A stretch of DNA of 64,000 nucleotides from Cudoniella acicularis (taxonomy: Eukaryota; Ascomycota; Leotiomycetes; Helotiales; Helotiaceae), in the NCBI GenBank assembly GCA_013054445.1, contig JAAMPI010000032.1, positions 1 to 64,000 of the forward strand, written 5' to 3'. Under the pieces are notes generated by a model, which saw only the letters and a program-made list of their open reading frames with translations, was not told the DNA's origin and did not search any database. Each line of letters begins with the position of its first letter. The first letter of the stretch is position 1. A program made the position numbers and the translations under genes. Of this stretch, positions 1 to 12,958 are shown one piece after another.

Positions 1-2877
1 ACCGGCGTGGCGCTATTGACACTCCCCAAGCCACTCGTTTTCGTGCCTCTGAGCGCCGCACAAGCGTGCCCTGGCGTACTGCAGATATTCAAATTAAACT
101 GACAACTTCCACTGGCATCACACGGCGCCCCCTGTGCCTGCCCAAGTCTGCAAGATGGAATGCACACAGGACTTGCGCCTGTTAATCCATTAGGTTGGCA
201 AATGGTAACGTTTGCGCAGACGTTGTGAACGAGGTCCCGGCAGTCTGCAGTACTTCCACATAGCCTGAACTTGTTTTTGCTCTTTCCAATACTTGAGCCG
301 CCTGCGTCTTCGATATCTTCGCTGTACTGGGTGAGGAAGGTGAGGTTCGATATATCTCCTGTGGTAAGGTGACTGATTGTGTCTTGAGGATTAATGGGTT
401 CGATAACTGATGAAGGCTCAGGACCTCCGAAGTCAGTGTCTCCTCCCGTTGTTGCGTATCCCGTTGAGTTTGTCACGCAAAGGCTAGAGTTTGTCCAGAT
501 TGCGTCAGCCGCATATTGCCAAAGTACAGGATAGTTGTAGAACGTCTGGGCTGTGTAGAAAATTCGACAGTCGGCAGCTTCATAGGCAAACTGCAGAGGG
601 ATCGTCTGGCCGGCACGGACTTGAGATCGAAGGTTGATGCTGGCGGAGGTGACATAGACGCTTAGTTCTTCCCTTCGGCTTGGGACAAAGTCTACGTCTG
701 GAGAACCTTCATCGCGAAGAAGATCCTTCACAAAGTGGATGTTGCTATCGAGGGTATAGGTGTCGTAGAGTCGAGCACCTCGAGTCCCGCTTGCTCCTTG
801 CATTGGCCCAATTTTTGGCAGGCCGCCGGCAACGACAACTTTGACACCTGCTTCGTGATGCATCATTTCGACGAAAAGTGTACAAGAAGAATCACAAATT
901 CCATCAGTGAGCTGCGAGAGCTTGTCAGCAATGTTCCCAAATAATTGGCTCTTGGGTAGGGACACGAGCGGGGTTTGCATAAATCACTTACAATAATGAT
1001 ATCTTCAGCGGGATAAGCTGGAGCTGCATTTGAAGGAGCTGGATTGGAGCCATAGCCAAAAACAGTAAATTCGGTATCTGGATTGCCTACTGCTTCGGTG
1101 TCAAACTCCGTGTTCGCAAGATCATATCGTTGAATATTGGTAAACTCATCCCCATCAAATGTGTTCGGCCCAAAGAACTCGGGCCAGGATGCAAAGGTGT
1201 CGTTAGTAGCGGCATTAAGTCGAACAGTTGAAACCCATTCGTTCGTTACCAAAGTATCGTCGCTATCGTTGTTGTTCTCGAAGAAGCTCGTGACGACTTG
1301 ACCCATCGTGTTAGCAGCAGGGTGTGCACGCATACGAGAACCCCCAAAGGGGTCGATATTTGGGAAGAAGCGTTTGAAAGTGTCGATAGCGAGAAGAGCC
1401 TCTCCTCCCTGATTAGATTGAAGATCAATCACAATTTTCTTCATGTTGATACTTTGGCTTTTCGTAATGAATGCCAAAATTGTTGAATCGAAGTCATCGA
1501 TAGCGTCGGTACTTTCATCGAAGCTGGGGATGCTGAGGACGGCTGTCGAAGTATCGTTGAGGAAATACCCTGAAACAAAACCTGTCCCGAAAGTACCGAG
1601 ATCGACTTGAGAAACATCGGCGCATTCTGGGTAAGCAGAGTTGGACCATGATTCACACGTTGGAGTCTCATCGGTATCGTCTCTTCTCGATAGGCGGGGT
1701 CCTGCCCTTTTTGATACGCTGGGTTCTGAACTTCCTGATAGGAAGGACATAATTATATTCGCAATTGGGGCTGCAACCGCCTGGGCCGTCTGAGTCGCCT
1801 GGGTCGATTGGGCTGTTTCGGTCGCCTGGGCGGTGGCCTGGGCAGTAGACTGGGCAGCTGATTCTGTAGTAGGATCAGAGATATTGACGTTGTTATTGTC
1901 GATTAAATTGTCATCGTATGAAGCCGGCAATATACCAAGAACAAAATAATTGTAAAAATCCCCTCCTGTTACCAGAGGTCCAGTATTGCCTCGACTATTA
2001 TAAACCGCCTGAAAATAGTCCGAAATTTCAGTTCCATTCTCAAGTACGAAAGTAATTGTGTCGCCGGGGTAAAAGGTCCCGCTGCTAAATGTGTTGAGGG
2101 TGCCTTGGATATCTTGAGCCGCACTTCTCATCATCGTGTTCCAATCTGCGTGTGGCTCGATCATCCCCGCGGAATTCTGAGCCGCAAAGTCTGAGACGTA
2201 ACTTTCGGCGCTTTGCCCGTTGATGGAAGCGATCGGAGACGCTTGATAATAGGCAAAGAAATTGCTGTCGACGAGATCTTGGACTAGGTAAAGGTTTGGG
2301 AGTTGAATTCCATCCAGTGAAAGAGAGACAATATCGTATGGGCTTTGGAACGTGAAGACTTGCAGGACACCTGCTTGTAGAGTGACGTGACCATCATGGG
2401 TTGCATAAAGAAGAGTTTGAAGTGAAGCCTCGAAGTCATACTCGTTGGGGAAAATATTATCGTCAATCCCTTTTTGTAGTGTAGCTAACCCTTCTATCAA
2501 GTCAACGCCAGGTTGTTGATAACTTGATGGTGGGTTCTTGAGGTACGTCAAGGTGCTCTGAAATTGCAAAGTATCATTGAGATACTTGAGAAATCGTGAC
2601 GCGACATCAGCATTAAAAGGAACGCTGGTGAGACACTCATACGCAAGACTTGCTCTAAAAGTTTGGGTATCTGTTTAATAGGTTAAAGGACGGATATCAG
2701 TTTGCTGTATTTAACTTGTCGTGAAAGGAAAAGGGGGTTTTAAGGTCTTACCTGGAGAGTTAACGATCGTGCACATGCTGTGGATTGCGACGCTTGGGCG
2801 GTCGATGTTGATGAGGCGGCAAAAGTGGAGGGCAACAAGACGCTGAAAAGCAGCAACAAATTCAGGCACCACATCAT
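1..2877 (-). CDS. Peptidase S41 family protein, secreted (3' end beyond window)
   Basis: Three exons are inferred: 2752-2877, 992-2670 and 911 down to the left edge, where the frame is still open. Exon 1 encodes a clear signal peptide (MMWCLNLLLLFSVLLPSTFA). Exon 2 carries the conserved HDGH motif near residue 135, where S41/CPAF-like proteases keep a catalytic histidine, then a low-complexity Gln/Ala/Thr stretch. The 2/3 splice (GTAAGT donor, CTCTCGCAG acceptor) restores the motif LTDGICDSSCTLF, the region of the nucleophilic serine. The C-terminal part is Cys-rich. Family knowledge: fungal secreted S41 proteases of unknown substrate. Oddity: exon 1 ends in phase 0 at a perfect GTAAGA donor, but exon 2 needs phase 1. 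So the first junction is off by one base, through an error, a real frameshift or an unseen splice site. Length so far is about 900 residues. The family call is firm; exon 1 is less sure. Confidence 0.82.
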
Positions 2878-3302
2878 GCTCGTATGCTCACAGAGCGGAG
2901 ATCTAAAGACAGGACACAGTAAAACACTGAAAACGAGCAAGAACCAAAAATTAGAAGAAGATGAAGAAACGACGAAGATAATGTGCTCTTAGGAGGCTGA
3001 GAAATGAGCGTCGGGGCCAAAAGTCGCACGCACTGTAATGCGATGGAAGGCTTCACGCTTACCGGACATCGCCGTTTGCGGTGCAGAGGGGCCCAGGCAG
3101 TAATTATGGAGGTAAGCCGGGGACTTACACTGATGCTCAAATTTTGCTAGGGAATCCCCCTGAGGTGACTCAGGTAAGGACGCTGCATCACTCCAGTTTC
3201 AGCCCTAACTCGGAAAAAGAACCAATTATTTTACCAGTTCTACGACCAGGGCTCCTGACTCCTGAGGCAGTCTGACATGCATGCTCCTTACTAAAAAACC
3301 AC

Positions 3303-3330
3303 TGTGATTTGTGATTTGTGATTTGTGATT
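3303..3330. repeat. Short tandem repeat (TGTGATT)4
   Basis: Four perfect copies of the 7-nt unit TGTGATT are adjacent here, in gene-free DNA upstream of the S41 protease gene. Confidence 0.9.
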
Positions 3331-5299
3331 TCGTATTCCACCCTACTGCGAACTTTGCCTCTTTACGTGATCTGCTTTATGCTGACACTTTTCGAGTTGA
3401 TTACTGCCCATCTCTCGTCCCATTTTCTAGCATCTGCAACCACTATCAAACAGAAAAGGTTCAGGGCTGTCATAAATATTGAAAATGCAGTAAAGTGCCC
3501 TAAAATAAGCCCTGCCATTGCCCTGACCTTCTGAAGTGCCTTCTTAAAACGGCAGTGAAGCCTGGAGCCCAAATCCCCAAACCCTTACCGGTAACGATTT
3601 TGTAAAGTTACAGAGGGTCGTCTTCAAACCTCGACGCCACCTTCAGGCTTCTTTCCACCAATTTGGGTGTTTCTCCGAGGCTACTCGGGAACGGTCCGTA
3701 AGCCGCACCAACTCCGACACTCCATTTCCATCGTCCGTTCGTGAAATGTTTCCACTATCACCATCCGAAATACAGGGCGAACCATTCAAAAATAGATATT
3801 CTGATATACGGAGCAGAAGCCACTCGAAAATCAGAAATAAAGAGCGATAACTGTGGACTTGAAAGTTAGGATAACGTTCAGACATAAATTTTAAATTGCG
3901 ATATGTCTTTTCCAACCTCAAGTTTTCTGTTTTGCTGGTCAATTGCTATTTTTAGCAATCAGCCCGTCTTCATGTGATGCCCCTGCAGGAGATTGGTAAG
4001 GCGGCTACTGCCTATGCACATGGCACATGGTACATGCATATCCTTCCCGTTCGGTTTTTGGGCAACTTTTATTAATAATAAGCTTAAAATTTGCCTTCTA
4101 TTTAGTTTCTCGAATTTGAAATGCGAAGTGACTTTCTCTTGCACGCCCGGGTAAGCAGAATCGCAGGAGAGAGCCTCTTGGTGGGGTGGCCGAGGAATTT
4201 TTAGGCGCACCTCAAAAAATTTGCACCTTTCCGTAAGATTGTTTGGGAGACGAATATACTAATGCATCTGAAATCTGACGTGCATGTTAGTAATAGCGAT
4301 CTAGTAAATTACTTAATTCTTTATAATGCATCACAGCTTCACAGTCAATGTGCAAAATATTTGAACTACACGCAAATATGCCCCAAAACGCTCTACACAA
4401 GGAAGACATTGGCACAGCTTTTCCTTGTCGCGATATGCGCCTATGATGAAGACCAGAATTCCTGACTGAAAACATTAAGTTTCTCATGAAAATTACTTGT
4501 AACTGTTTTAGGTCTTTCAAGTGTTGCCGCTTGGTTTTTTTCGGTCAAGTGTCGAATCTTGCGTTTACTTTTTAGTGCACCGGCTAATCCCAATCTGAGT
4601 TATTCCCCTCGATCAATTTTTGTCATCAATCAAAATTTAAGTAGAGAAAGGAATAAATTGCTGTCATAAACTTCATTCCTGTCATTCATTCATTCCACCA
4701 TGTATTCAAGATGATACCCACAAATCCAAATCGCGAACTGATCCAAACTGCAGCATCCAGAAAGCGAAAGCAAAGAGCGATATTATGCACGTTTATACCT
4801 TCCAGCTGTGAAATCATCAGGCGGGAAAGTCAAAGGGCTCGCTGTATCGTTGTTGTGGGCTTCTTTTCACGACGCTTGTCGAGTTTTTATATCACCACGG
4901 TAACTCTCCCCTTCGCCCCGATAATTGACAAACTCGTTCATTCTTATGCCTAGTTACTTCTTTATTTACACTAAATAGCCTGCACATTGGTTTCAAAAGC
5001 AAAAGCACTTAAAAATCTCTTGAGTGGATAGAAACTTTTAAATTTAGGGGTTGTACATTGTGGCTAATTGAGGCTGGTATAAAAAGAGAGTTTGCAACCC
5101 TTTCCAAGAATCTAAAAATTTACGAAGAACATCAAATTAGATTTAGTTCGAGACAATGGTCTCGAGTGTTGTTTCCTGTAGCGACATAATATATTTCTTC
5201 GGATATACTAGAACTGAAAAGAAAGTTAGAAGAATCAGATCGTACGAAGATTTCATTGAAAAGAAAGGTTTAGAGAAGAGAGTTTGACACTCGATGATT

Positions 5300-8200
5300 T
5301 GAAGAAGTGCTGTCACTAAAGCTGTTGTCATCAACTCAAATTGCTGTTGTGACTTGATGGTTAAGACCTTAGACCAATGGCAGTAAGCTGATTCTGAGTG
5401 TTTTTCGTTTGACTTAATTAACTTAAACTAAGGGAGTTGAATACTAAACATCTCTTTACATTCCTTCTTCAATATGAATATGCTTATACATGCACCCAGT
5501 ACACCAAGTTAAGCAGGATAAATCTTGCTGTCTCCTTATCTCTTTTTATAATCGTTTTATATTTCCAACTTTCCTTTTTTATAGGACAGCACAAACCAAG
5601 ATGCTAGTAAGATATATATCTGGAGGAATGGTTGTCTTGAATAAAAATCTTAAATTATGAATTTATACAAACAGCGTTCTATTTTACAAGCTCTCTCCAG
5701 ATTTCCACAGCGACTTTCGTGTTATTAACTACTAAGCCTCGACCGATACTATTGATGTAAAGTGTATAAGAATCAAAAATCAAGAACATATCAAGATCCT
5801 TCTTGCCTTTACGTATTTTTCTCTCTCACAAAAGACAGAAAAACTCTTAAAATATAAACAAATCTAACTTCCTTTGAGAATCAACCACAATGCGCTAGTA
5901 ATTGGGGAATTGTATCTACCTTCTGCCTATTCGATTGTATACAATCGAAATGAAAAGTAGGTACCGTTAATCGCTATTATGGTACGGTTAGAAATTATTG
6001 AAACTGTAGGTAAAGGAAGATAGTTCATGTCATCTCTAGTAAATTTATGAATAAAAGAAGTTGGGCTGTTGTAAGAGAAAGTGCTGTCGTGAAGTTTTCT
6101 TTTGCCAAACTCGTTTTTTTCGATCTTATTAACACACTATAGATTCGCGGCCCATCTAACTCAACCCCCTCACAGGCCAAGACCCGGCAACCAAAAAAAT
6201 AACATTTACAACTACTACTAAATACGCACTAGATAAGCTTTCTTGACCTGACCTGGAGCCCGCACTTCCCACCAGTTACCCCGCATCTTTGAAATCGCTG
6301 TACCCGCCTGCTTTCCACCACAAATCCGGCTGGCTACTCTTATATATATCGGTAATCAAGCTCCTCTTACTTTCTAACATATATCACACTCTTCTTTTAC
6401 CCCTAGAGAGACTTGAATAAATTGGCATAGGAAAAGCAGAATATTAATTTAAACAGAAAGGGAGGAAATTATATATTGACTTGAATACTTTCCCTCCAAA
6501 ACCAAAATCAGATCTAAATCTAATTTGAAACTACGCACTTTTATCACTCGCTAAAATATCACTTACAAAACCCCTGCCGAAAGAAAAATAGTAGCCAGGA
6601 AACATTCACCTTCAACATATATTTTCAATCTACCCATCTATCCCCCTACTATTTAAAGAGAACTCCGAAACATTACTAGACCTATCTATTGACGATTTAG
6701 AAAAGTTAAACTAAGAAATCGCACTCATCTTTCAATTTTTGAGCAACGAGAAGATGTTAAAAAGGTACTGTCAAGTAATCTTTCACTGTCACTTAGAACG
6801 CCGCTGTTAATCCTTTACCCTCTCCCGAGTTTCCTCTACCGATTCCTACGCTTTCAACTCTACTCTAGTTTCAAAATACAATACTCCTTGAAATAAAAAC
6901 TAGATGAAATATAAATTCTATAAATTAGTACAAATTATCTCATAACACATTAAATCCAACCTCCAAGCATGTCCCAAATAGAGGTGCAGTGCTCATGTCC
7001 CTGCCCTCTGCTAAGAATAGCAAGTGTCTGGCATTGTAATCTTATATATAGATTTATTACCTATGAGCCTCTTTTCAATACTTATCTAAGGTATGTTTCT
7101 CTTTCGAAAATAAATAAATATCACGAAGAAAGAAAAGAACAATCTTATATCTTTCTTTCTACCCTTCTACCTTCCTTCTCCTTAAACTAAAAGCACTCTT
7201 AAGTCTTGCCTCAGCCTTCTCGAAAAAGGTTATCTTTAAAAACACCTCCACCCTCGTAGTAATATCAAATCAGAAAATGAAAACACTTTTAGCTCACAAA
7301 ATATTCCTCTAGTGTGCCTGCCTGCTTGTCTCTTGGATAAAAGCGCCACTGTCCCAGTTCGATAGACTTGGTAGGAAAAGTTAAATTTTGAAAAGAAGTT
7401 GAAGGAGCTTGTAAAGAAAAATAGAGAGAAGTGCTGTCATGGAAAAGAGCATTGTTAAATATACGTCTGCTGTCAATTCTCATCTTTTATACTTACCCGT
7501 TCACCCTTTCTCTTAAAATCTCCCGATATCAACAACATCCACGAACTCAAACATCCAAAGCTCGCAAACAAAACCCTCTAAAGTCCCCACAAATTAAAAC
7601 TCCTCACCATTAAAACCACGATTCTTCTCCCTCCTTCCCGCCAATGGCTCCGCATAGATGCGAAATTTGAGACACTGCTATTTCACTGAATGACTACTGT
7701 TATTCTCATCCTTATATACAGCAACAAAATTCCTACCTCTAACCTTCCAACCTCCACCCAACTCTCCTCACACCCTTTCCTCCTTTCCCTCTAAATGAAA
7801 AGCACAACCAAACCCCACACCCTAAATATTCTCCTTGCAACAAGCCAAAGCTCAACATCAACATAACACTACCTTCGTAACTTTCATCCCCTCCCTCTCT
7901 CTCTACCCTCCCGCAACAAAAAAGGTAAGCGACTACAAAAACACTTCTCTTCCTTGAAGTGAGAGAGCCAGTTAGAGGTTCGGTTTGTGAAGTTCTTTCG
8001 GCACCTAAGGAAAAGTGTCTAGGTGTGTTTCTGTGAGTACAAGTGGCGCTGAGTTATGTTGAGATGTTCTTTAAGAAGAGTGTGAAGGATTCTTTGTATT
8101 GAAGAGTGGAGAAATTATAGAGAGGTTGTGAGTAGAGAGTCAAGTGAGGTTCTTATGTGAGAAGTTGTGCTGTCGATTAAGAAGTCACTGTCAACTTTCC

Positions 8201-9765
8201 TTTTTCCCTTGCGTATCCTAACCGTCTCTCCACCTACAACTCCGAAAGAAAGTTTACAATACTCTTAACGCCCTCATAACCGCCACTAAAACCACTTTCC
8301 AAGCACTGAAACTCTACAGCTTCTATCCGGGACAAATCTCGCACGAGGCGGACCATCCCTGTCAGGGGTTGAATTCATTGTATGCTGTCTGATATCTCTC
8401 ACACCACAACCCGTATATTATTTTATAATTATAAATTTTAAGATTGTGAAGCATGTAGTATAGAGGAAAGAGATTGGTTTTATGTCAAGCGAAGGAGTTT
8501 TAAGTTTATGGTCTTGAATTTCAATAAGGTAGTGAGAATCAATTTTCAATAATGAAGTAAAGTGTAGAGAAAAGAGGATTCAAGACTAATAAAAATTGCT
8601 ATAAAACTCCCTATCTTCTGTCACCAAAAAAGAAGCTATAGTTATACTTAGCACATGGCGATTTTTCTTCAGATCCTGCCTCCGGTTTTTCCCACCCCTG
8701 ACCGTAGATTGGAAAGAGAACACACTCTAGCAAGAACCAATAAAGATTTTTCAAAAATATTTTAAAGGGGTAGTTAGGATTATGAAACTCTAGAAGAGTG
8801 TAAGATTAGAGTATTTCGGAGGGCTGGGTGCTGTCATCGAAGATTTTACTGTCACTTCCCTCTCTACTGTCGAATCCCTTATTTCCCAACCTCGCGAGCA
8901 CATATGGTGGTATAAGTCAAAACACTCCAACTCTCAAATCAATAATCACGAGCACTTACAAATGCCACCCTCCTAGGAACAAGTGCCAAACCCCCTCATC
9001 CTCTTCTGTGGCGACACATACACACACCTGCCCTCATGAGAGAGAGAAGTCTTCGCTTTCGCTACCTGTGGTCTATGGCCTGACACCTCGAACTTTCTTG
9101 TTCTTGTCTCCTTTTTATATACCTACGTAGATAGTTAACTACTAAACAAAATTTAAGTTAACTTATCTCTTAGCCTCTCATGGTAAGAAAACGCAATAAA
9201 GCAGACAGACATAAAGTGCCGAGAGAAAAAAACATGCTTTGGACTTCATGGGTCGAAATCCAAATATTAAACGATATACTTTTTATATTATACTTACTTC
9301 AAACTTCGAACAAATACAACCTCAAAGCATCAGCTTCAAACTTAAAACCCGCTTCCCCTTCCCCCTTCCCTGCAACACTATAAAACTAACCCCAACCCAC
9401 CCTCACTTAACTTTACTTCATTTTCCACTTATGGAGTTTAAGACACTACTCGTTAGAAAGTAGTTCTGCATTCGACACGATATATATAGGTTCATTCGTA
9501 TTTGCATCTTGTTTCCTTTTTTTTTTTTAAAGTATGTATGTGAGTTTTTTCGATTTAACAATAATCGATATGGGCTTTCTCTCTCGTTCTGAGGGGAGGG
9601 GAAGATCATTTCTGTCGGTTCTCTCTCTCTCTCTCTTTTAGCGTGCACCGAGTAGCTATTACAGGAAGGTGGGGTGGGATTGGATGGGGAATGAATGGGA
9701 TGAGAGGGTGAGTGAGTGAGTTGCTAGGTTTGTCAGTGATTTTGGTTCGTGACAGCACTCACTCC
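5300..9765. repeat. Dispersed bipartite motif GTGCTGTC...CTGTC
   Basis: Near-identical cores occur at about 5306, 6078, 6764 (as GTACTGTCAAG), 7428, 8167, 8827 and, inverted, 9750. The spacing is roughly 660-920 bp. Most have a second (A)CTGTC(A) half 9-40 bp further on. Upstream of each core the + strand is purine-rich (GA tracts); downstream it is pyrimidine-rich (CT tracts). The surrounding sequence is otherwise too diverged for me to align by eye. Function is unknown: diverged tandem repeat, binding-site array or bidirectional promoter-like elements. Confidence 0.5.
9621..9636. repeat. (CT)8 microsatellite
   Basis: Eight CT dinucleotides in a row inside a pyrimidine-rich stretch of the gene-free region. 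Confidence 0.9.
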
Positions 9766-10132
9766 TCCATCTCCCCTACCTATTTATCCTTGTCTCTCAT
9801 GCTAGCATATTTGGTTCTATTTCCGATCTTATTTTATACTAAAAACAAAGAACTTGGGGCTAACATGCCCTGTTTCCTCCAATCTTATTTCGCGAAAAAG
9901 AGATAGACGGACAGATTATTCCAACAACAGTCGACGGGTGAGTGTTAAGGATTGTTGTTCTTGCTTTGAGGGGTGGGAAGAAGAGTAAACTAAAATTACT
10001 AATAGACAATATATATATACCCCGAACCATACCTAATTTCCGTCCATCCATCCAATCTTCAGGTAAGTGATTCCAGATTTCTCTTTCAAACCAAAACGCA
10101 GACCCCAGATCCCAGCGCCGTCCATCCAATAA

Positions 10133-10154
10133 TAAGCCAAGCCAAGCCAAGCCG
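10133..10154. repeat. Short AAGCC tandem repeat
   Basis: Four consecutive copies of the pentamer AAGCC lie about 155 bp past the stop of the kelch gene, in what is probably its 3' untranslated region. Confidence 0.8.
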
Positions 10155-10307
10155 ACCAGACCGGACCAGATATGTATGCATGCAAATTTCTTCATCGTCG
10201 TCGGAATCATATACACATTATTTTACCATCCATCCATTCGTCTTCTTTATATTTCCCATCCATCTCTTTTCTCATGTATTTCGTTCGTTTTGTATAAAGA
10301 GAGACTC

Positions 10308-12958
10308 TCACTTCTCATCAACCTCATCCAGCTTCTCCGAAAAATTACTCCTCCTCTTCTGATTCCCCGATCCACTCGCCAACCCCGCCCCCAAATAATC
10401 ACCTGATTGACTGGCACCCTCCGGCGGCGTCAAAGGACTTATCGCAGCCTGTCTAGGCAACTCGCTCGCACCCGCAGCACTACTAGGCGTATCTGGGCTC
10501 ACGATCGCCAGACCACTCTCCATAGGCGTCGCGTATTCAGCAGTGGTACTAACACTCGTATCTGAGATTCCACGCAGGTGACCGCGATCCGTCTCGCTGA
10601 CGTTGGAAATGCCGGAGCCGATTCGTGTTCTGGGTGGGCTGCCGACGGCGCTGCCGACGGGAGGGGAGTCAGGGCGGGGAGAGGGGACGGGGGAGATGCC
10701 GGGGCGTTGTTGTTGCCCGGAGGTGTTGGAGAAGCGGGAGATTTCGCTGGTGTCGGAGCCGTGGGAGGCGTGTGAAGTGGTCGATGTGGAGTGCCCGAGG
10801 CCGCCATTGGATTTTTTGCCTCCTGCTACTATGGGGACGAAGCCGGTGTCGTGGAGTTCGATTGGCCGTGATGTGTCTGTTTTGTTAGATTTGGAAGTTA
10901 GAGGAGTAAAGGAGGGAAACGTACCCATCATCTCGTGTATTTGAGAGTCGCTCATTTCTGGCACTGCTGATACGGATTCATCCTCATATACACCAGGAGT
11001 CATTGGAGTTTCATCAGTTGTGACTGTTGGCGCCTTTGCGTCGACAGGCGTGCTTCGGAGCCAATTCGTGACCCATTTGTTATTATTTATCGTTCCTATT
11101 TCACTTTGTGTCGCGTTCCCGTTGAGCTTCAACAACCTTTTCTTCTTGAATAAGACGATTCCGAGAATGATAAGACTGATGACAATCAAGCCGAGAACAA
11201 CGCCTAAAACTGGTGCGAGATATGCCGGGGTGCTGCTACTTGAACTCGCAATAATCGTTGGCGTAATCGTGGGTTTACTGGAAGTGTTTGTTGCAGCGGC
11301 TTGGTACGGATACCATGTGGTAATTTTGGACGAATTGTATGAAGTGCCAAAGAGAGCGGTCATCGATGAATTGGAAAATCCACTTGAAGGTTTGGTCTGA
11401 GTAGCAGATCCAGTCGCGGATCCCCCTATAACTGCAGCTAACAACGGAGGTACAGTATAATTGCTCCAGACGTTAGGATTATAGGAGTCGATCCAAGTCA
11501 AACTAGTGAGGTTGAAGATTCGAATGAAAGGGTCGACACATGGGAGTGAAGTCCCAGGCTCGGCAGGATAACCACCAACTACAATCATTTGATCGGGGTA
11601 AGGTTGTGCACATTTGTGACCAGCACGACCAGTTGTTGCAGTGCTAGTGTAGACCCTTTTCCAAATAAAGGACGGAAGGGATAGGACGTAGACATCGTCA
11701 TTGAACGGGCTTGTGGGTTTCAAGCCATCAAAACCTCCATACCAATAGATATTATGACTTGATCCGTCTGGAGCAGAGGCCAGCACGGTGCAACCTTGTG
11801 TTAATTGACCCGGAATATCGCCGGTAGTATTTTGCTCGTACCATGAACCAGTTGCGATGTCATAAACCGCTACAGTTTCCATGAAGGTGGGGCTGATTTG
11901 TTGCTGTCACTTGTTAGAATGATTTAGGTTTTGGTAGGATTAATACTTACACTCTGAGCAGTCTCGCTGGCGTTGTCTGACTGATAATCCGTGGCGAACG
12001 TTGGATTGATGACCCCGCCAATCGCGACTAGGACTCCATTCGCAGAGACTGGCACCCATACAAGTTCGGCATTGGCACGTCCGGGGACCGTGGTTGGCAG
12101 GGAGTTATTATTCCAGGTCTCTGAGGTTTGAACCGTCATATTCAGCTGGATCAAAGTCGTCGATTCAACATTGGCCAATGTCGTATCGTTATCAGGTAGG
12201 TAGGTGATATCCCCCCAAGTTGGACTTCGCAGACCTCCAAAGTAGAATCCAAGATTTTCCGACGGAACACTAACAGCGGCGCCATTGGTAACATATCTTG
12301 TCATAGGAATAGGCACACTGCCGACTCGAAATCCTGCTATGAATTGCTTTGGAGGTCCTGATGCGTACGCTTCATACACAGCAACTTGATTGTCTGGCGG
12401 AAGCTCGTAACCAGCCGTCAATGAAAGAAGTCCTCCATAAGTGTACCATTCGTAATCATTGGCAAACATTGCCCCATCGTAGTATTGCGGTCCAATATTG
12501 TTGGCGGCCCCTCCATTAGGGGCTTTTGATATTGTCGTAAAAATACTACTGATATTGGAGGAGGTGTTGAATGGAGTACTAAAGTTCAAAAGGTAGACCA
12601 GACCGAGTGGATTTCCTGGAAAGGGTAAGAATATGGACCAATTCCAATGCTTCCGGAATCTTACCATCACTTATGGCAGTTCCATAGGTGCCATCAGACA
12701 TTCCTGGTTGCCACCACAATATGCCTCCATCAATGTAAAGAGTGTCGCGGATAACAGCAGCTATGATATGGTCAACATTGAAGCCCTATGGTGTTCATGC
12801 GCCGGAGGTGGGCCGTGAGCATGGTGAAGCATACCTCGAGGATTAACCCACTGACACATGGTCGTGTTGACCTCCCCCGCAGTCCATCCTGCCGCTTGGG
12901 CGACACATAGTCGCACAAAGAGGCCTGCTACGATTAAAGATAACGGCGGCGCGATCAT
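10308..12958 (-). CDS. Membrane-anchored kelch / beta-propeller protein
   Basis: Four exons are inferred: 12835-12958, 12665-12760, 11951-12615 and 10308-11903. They give about 826 residues, and all junctions agree in phase. The start chosen (12958) opens a signal peptide (MIAPPLSLIVAGLFVRLCVA); an ATG 37 codons upstream would bury it. Exon 2 begins with the kelch-like stretch RAAVIRDTLYIDGG. Blade-like repeats with GG and W residues continue to about residue 450 (YWYGGFDGLK, QMIVVGGYPAEPG). A single membrane helix (YLAPVLGVVLGLIVISLIIL) at about 525-550 is followed by the basic stop-transfer sequence KKKRLLKL and a Ser/Pro-rich cytoplasmic tail of about 280 residues. Many Asn-X-Ser/Thr sites suggest N-glycosylation outside. 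Family knowledge: fungal kelch/galactose-oxidase-like surface proteins, mostly uncharacterised. A role at the cell surface is inference. Confidence 0.88.

Larger units (their letters stand above)
2878..10307. other. Long gene-free region (7.4 kb)
   Basis: This stretch lies upstream of the S41 gene and downstream of the kelch gene. I found no open frame with a recognisable domain, consistent codon use or splice-joined extension. The short open frames (60-118 codons) look random. The sequence is AT-rich and shows long alternating purine-rich and pyrimidine-rich blocks, especially at 5.2-9.8 kb. It may be a long upstream regulatory region, a non-coding transcript or very old repeat debris. Confidence 0.6.
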
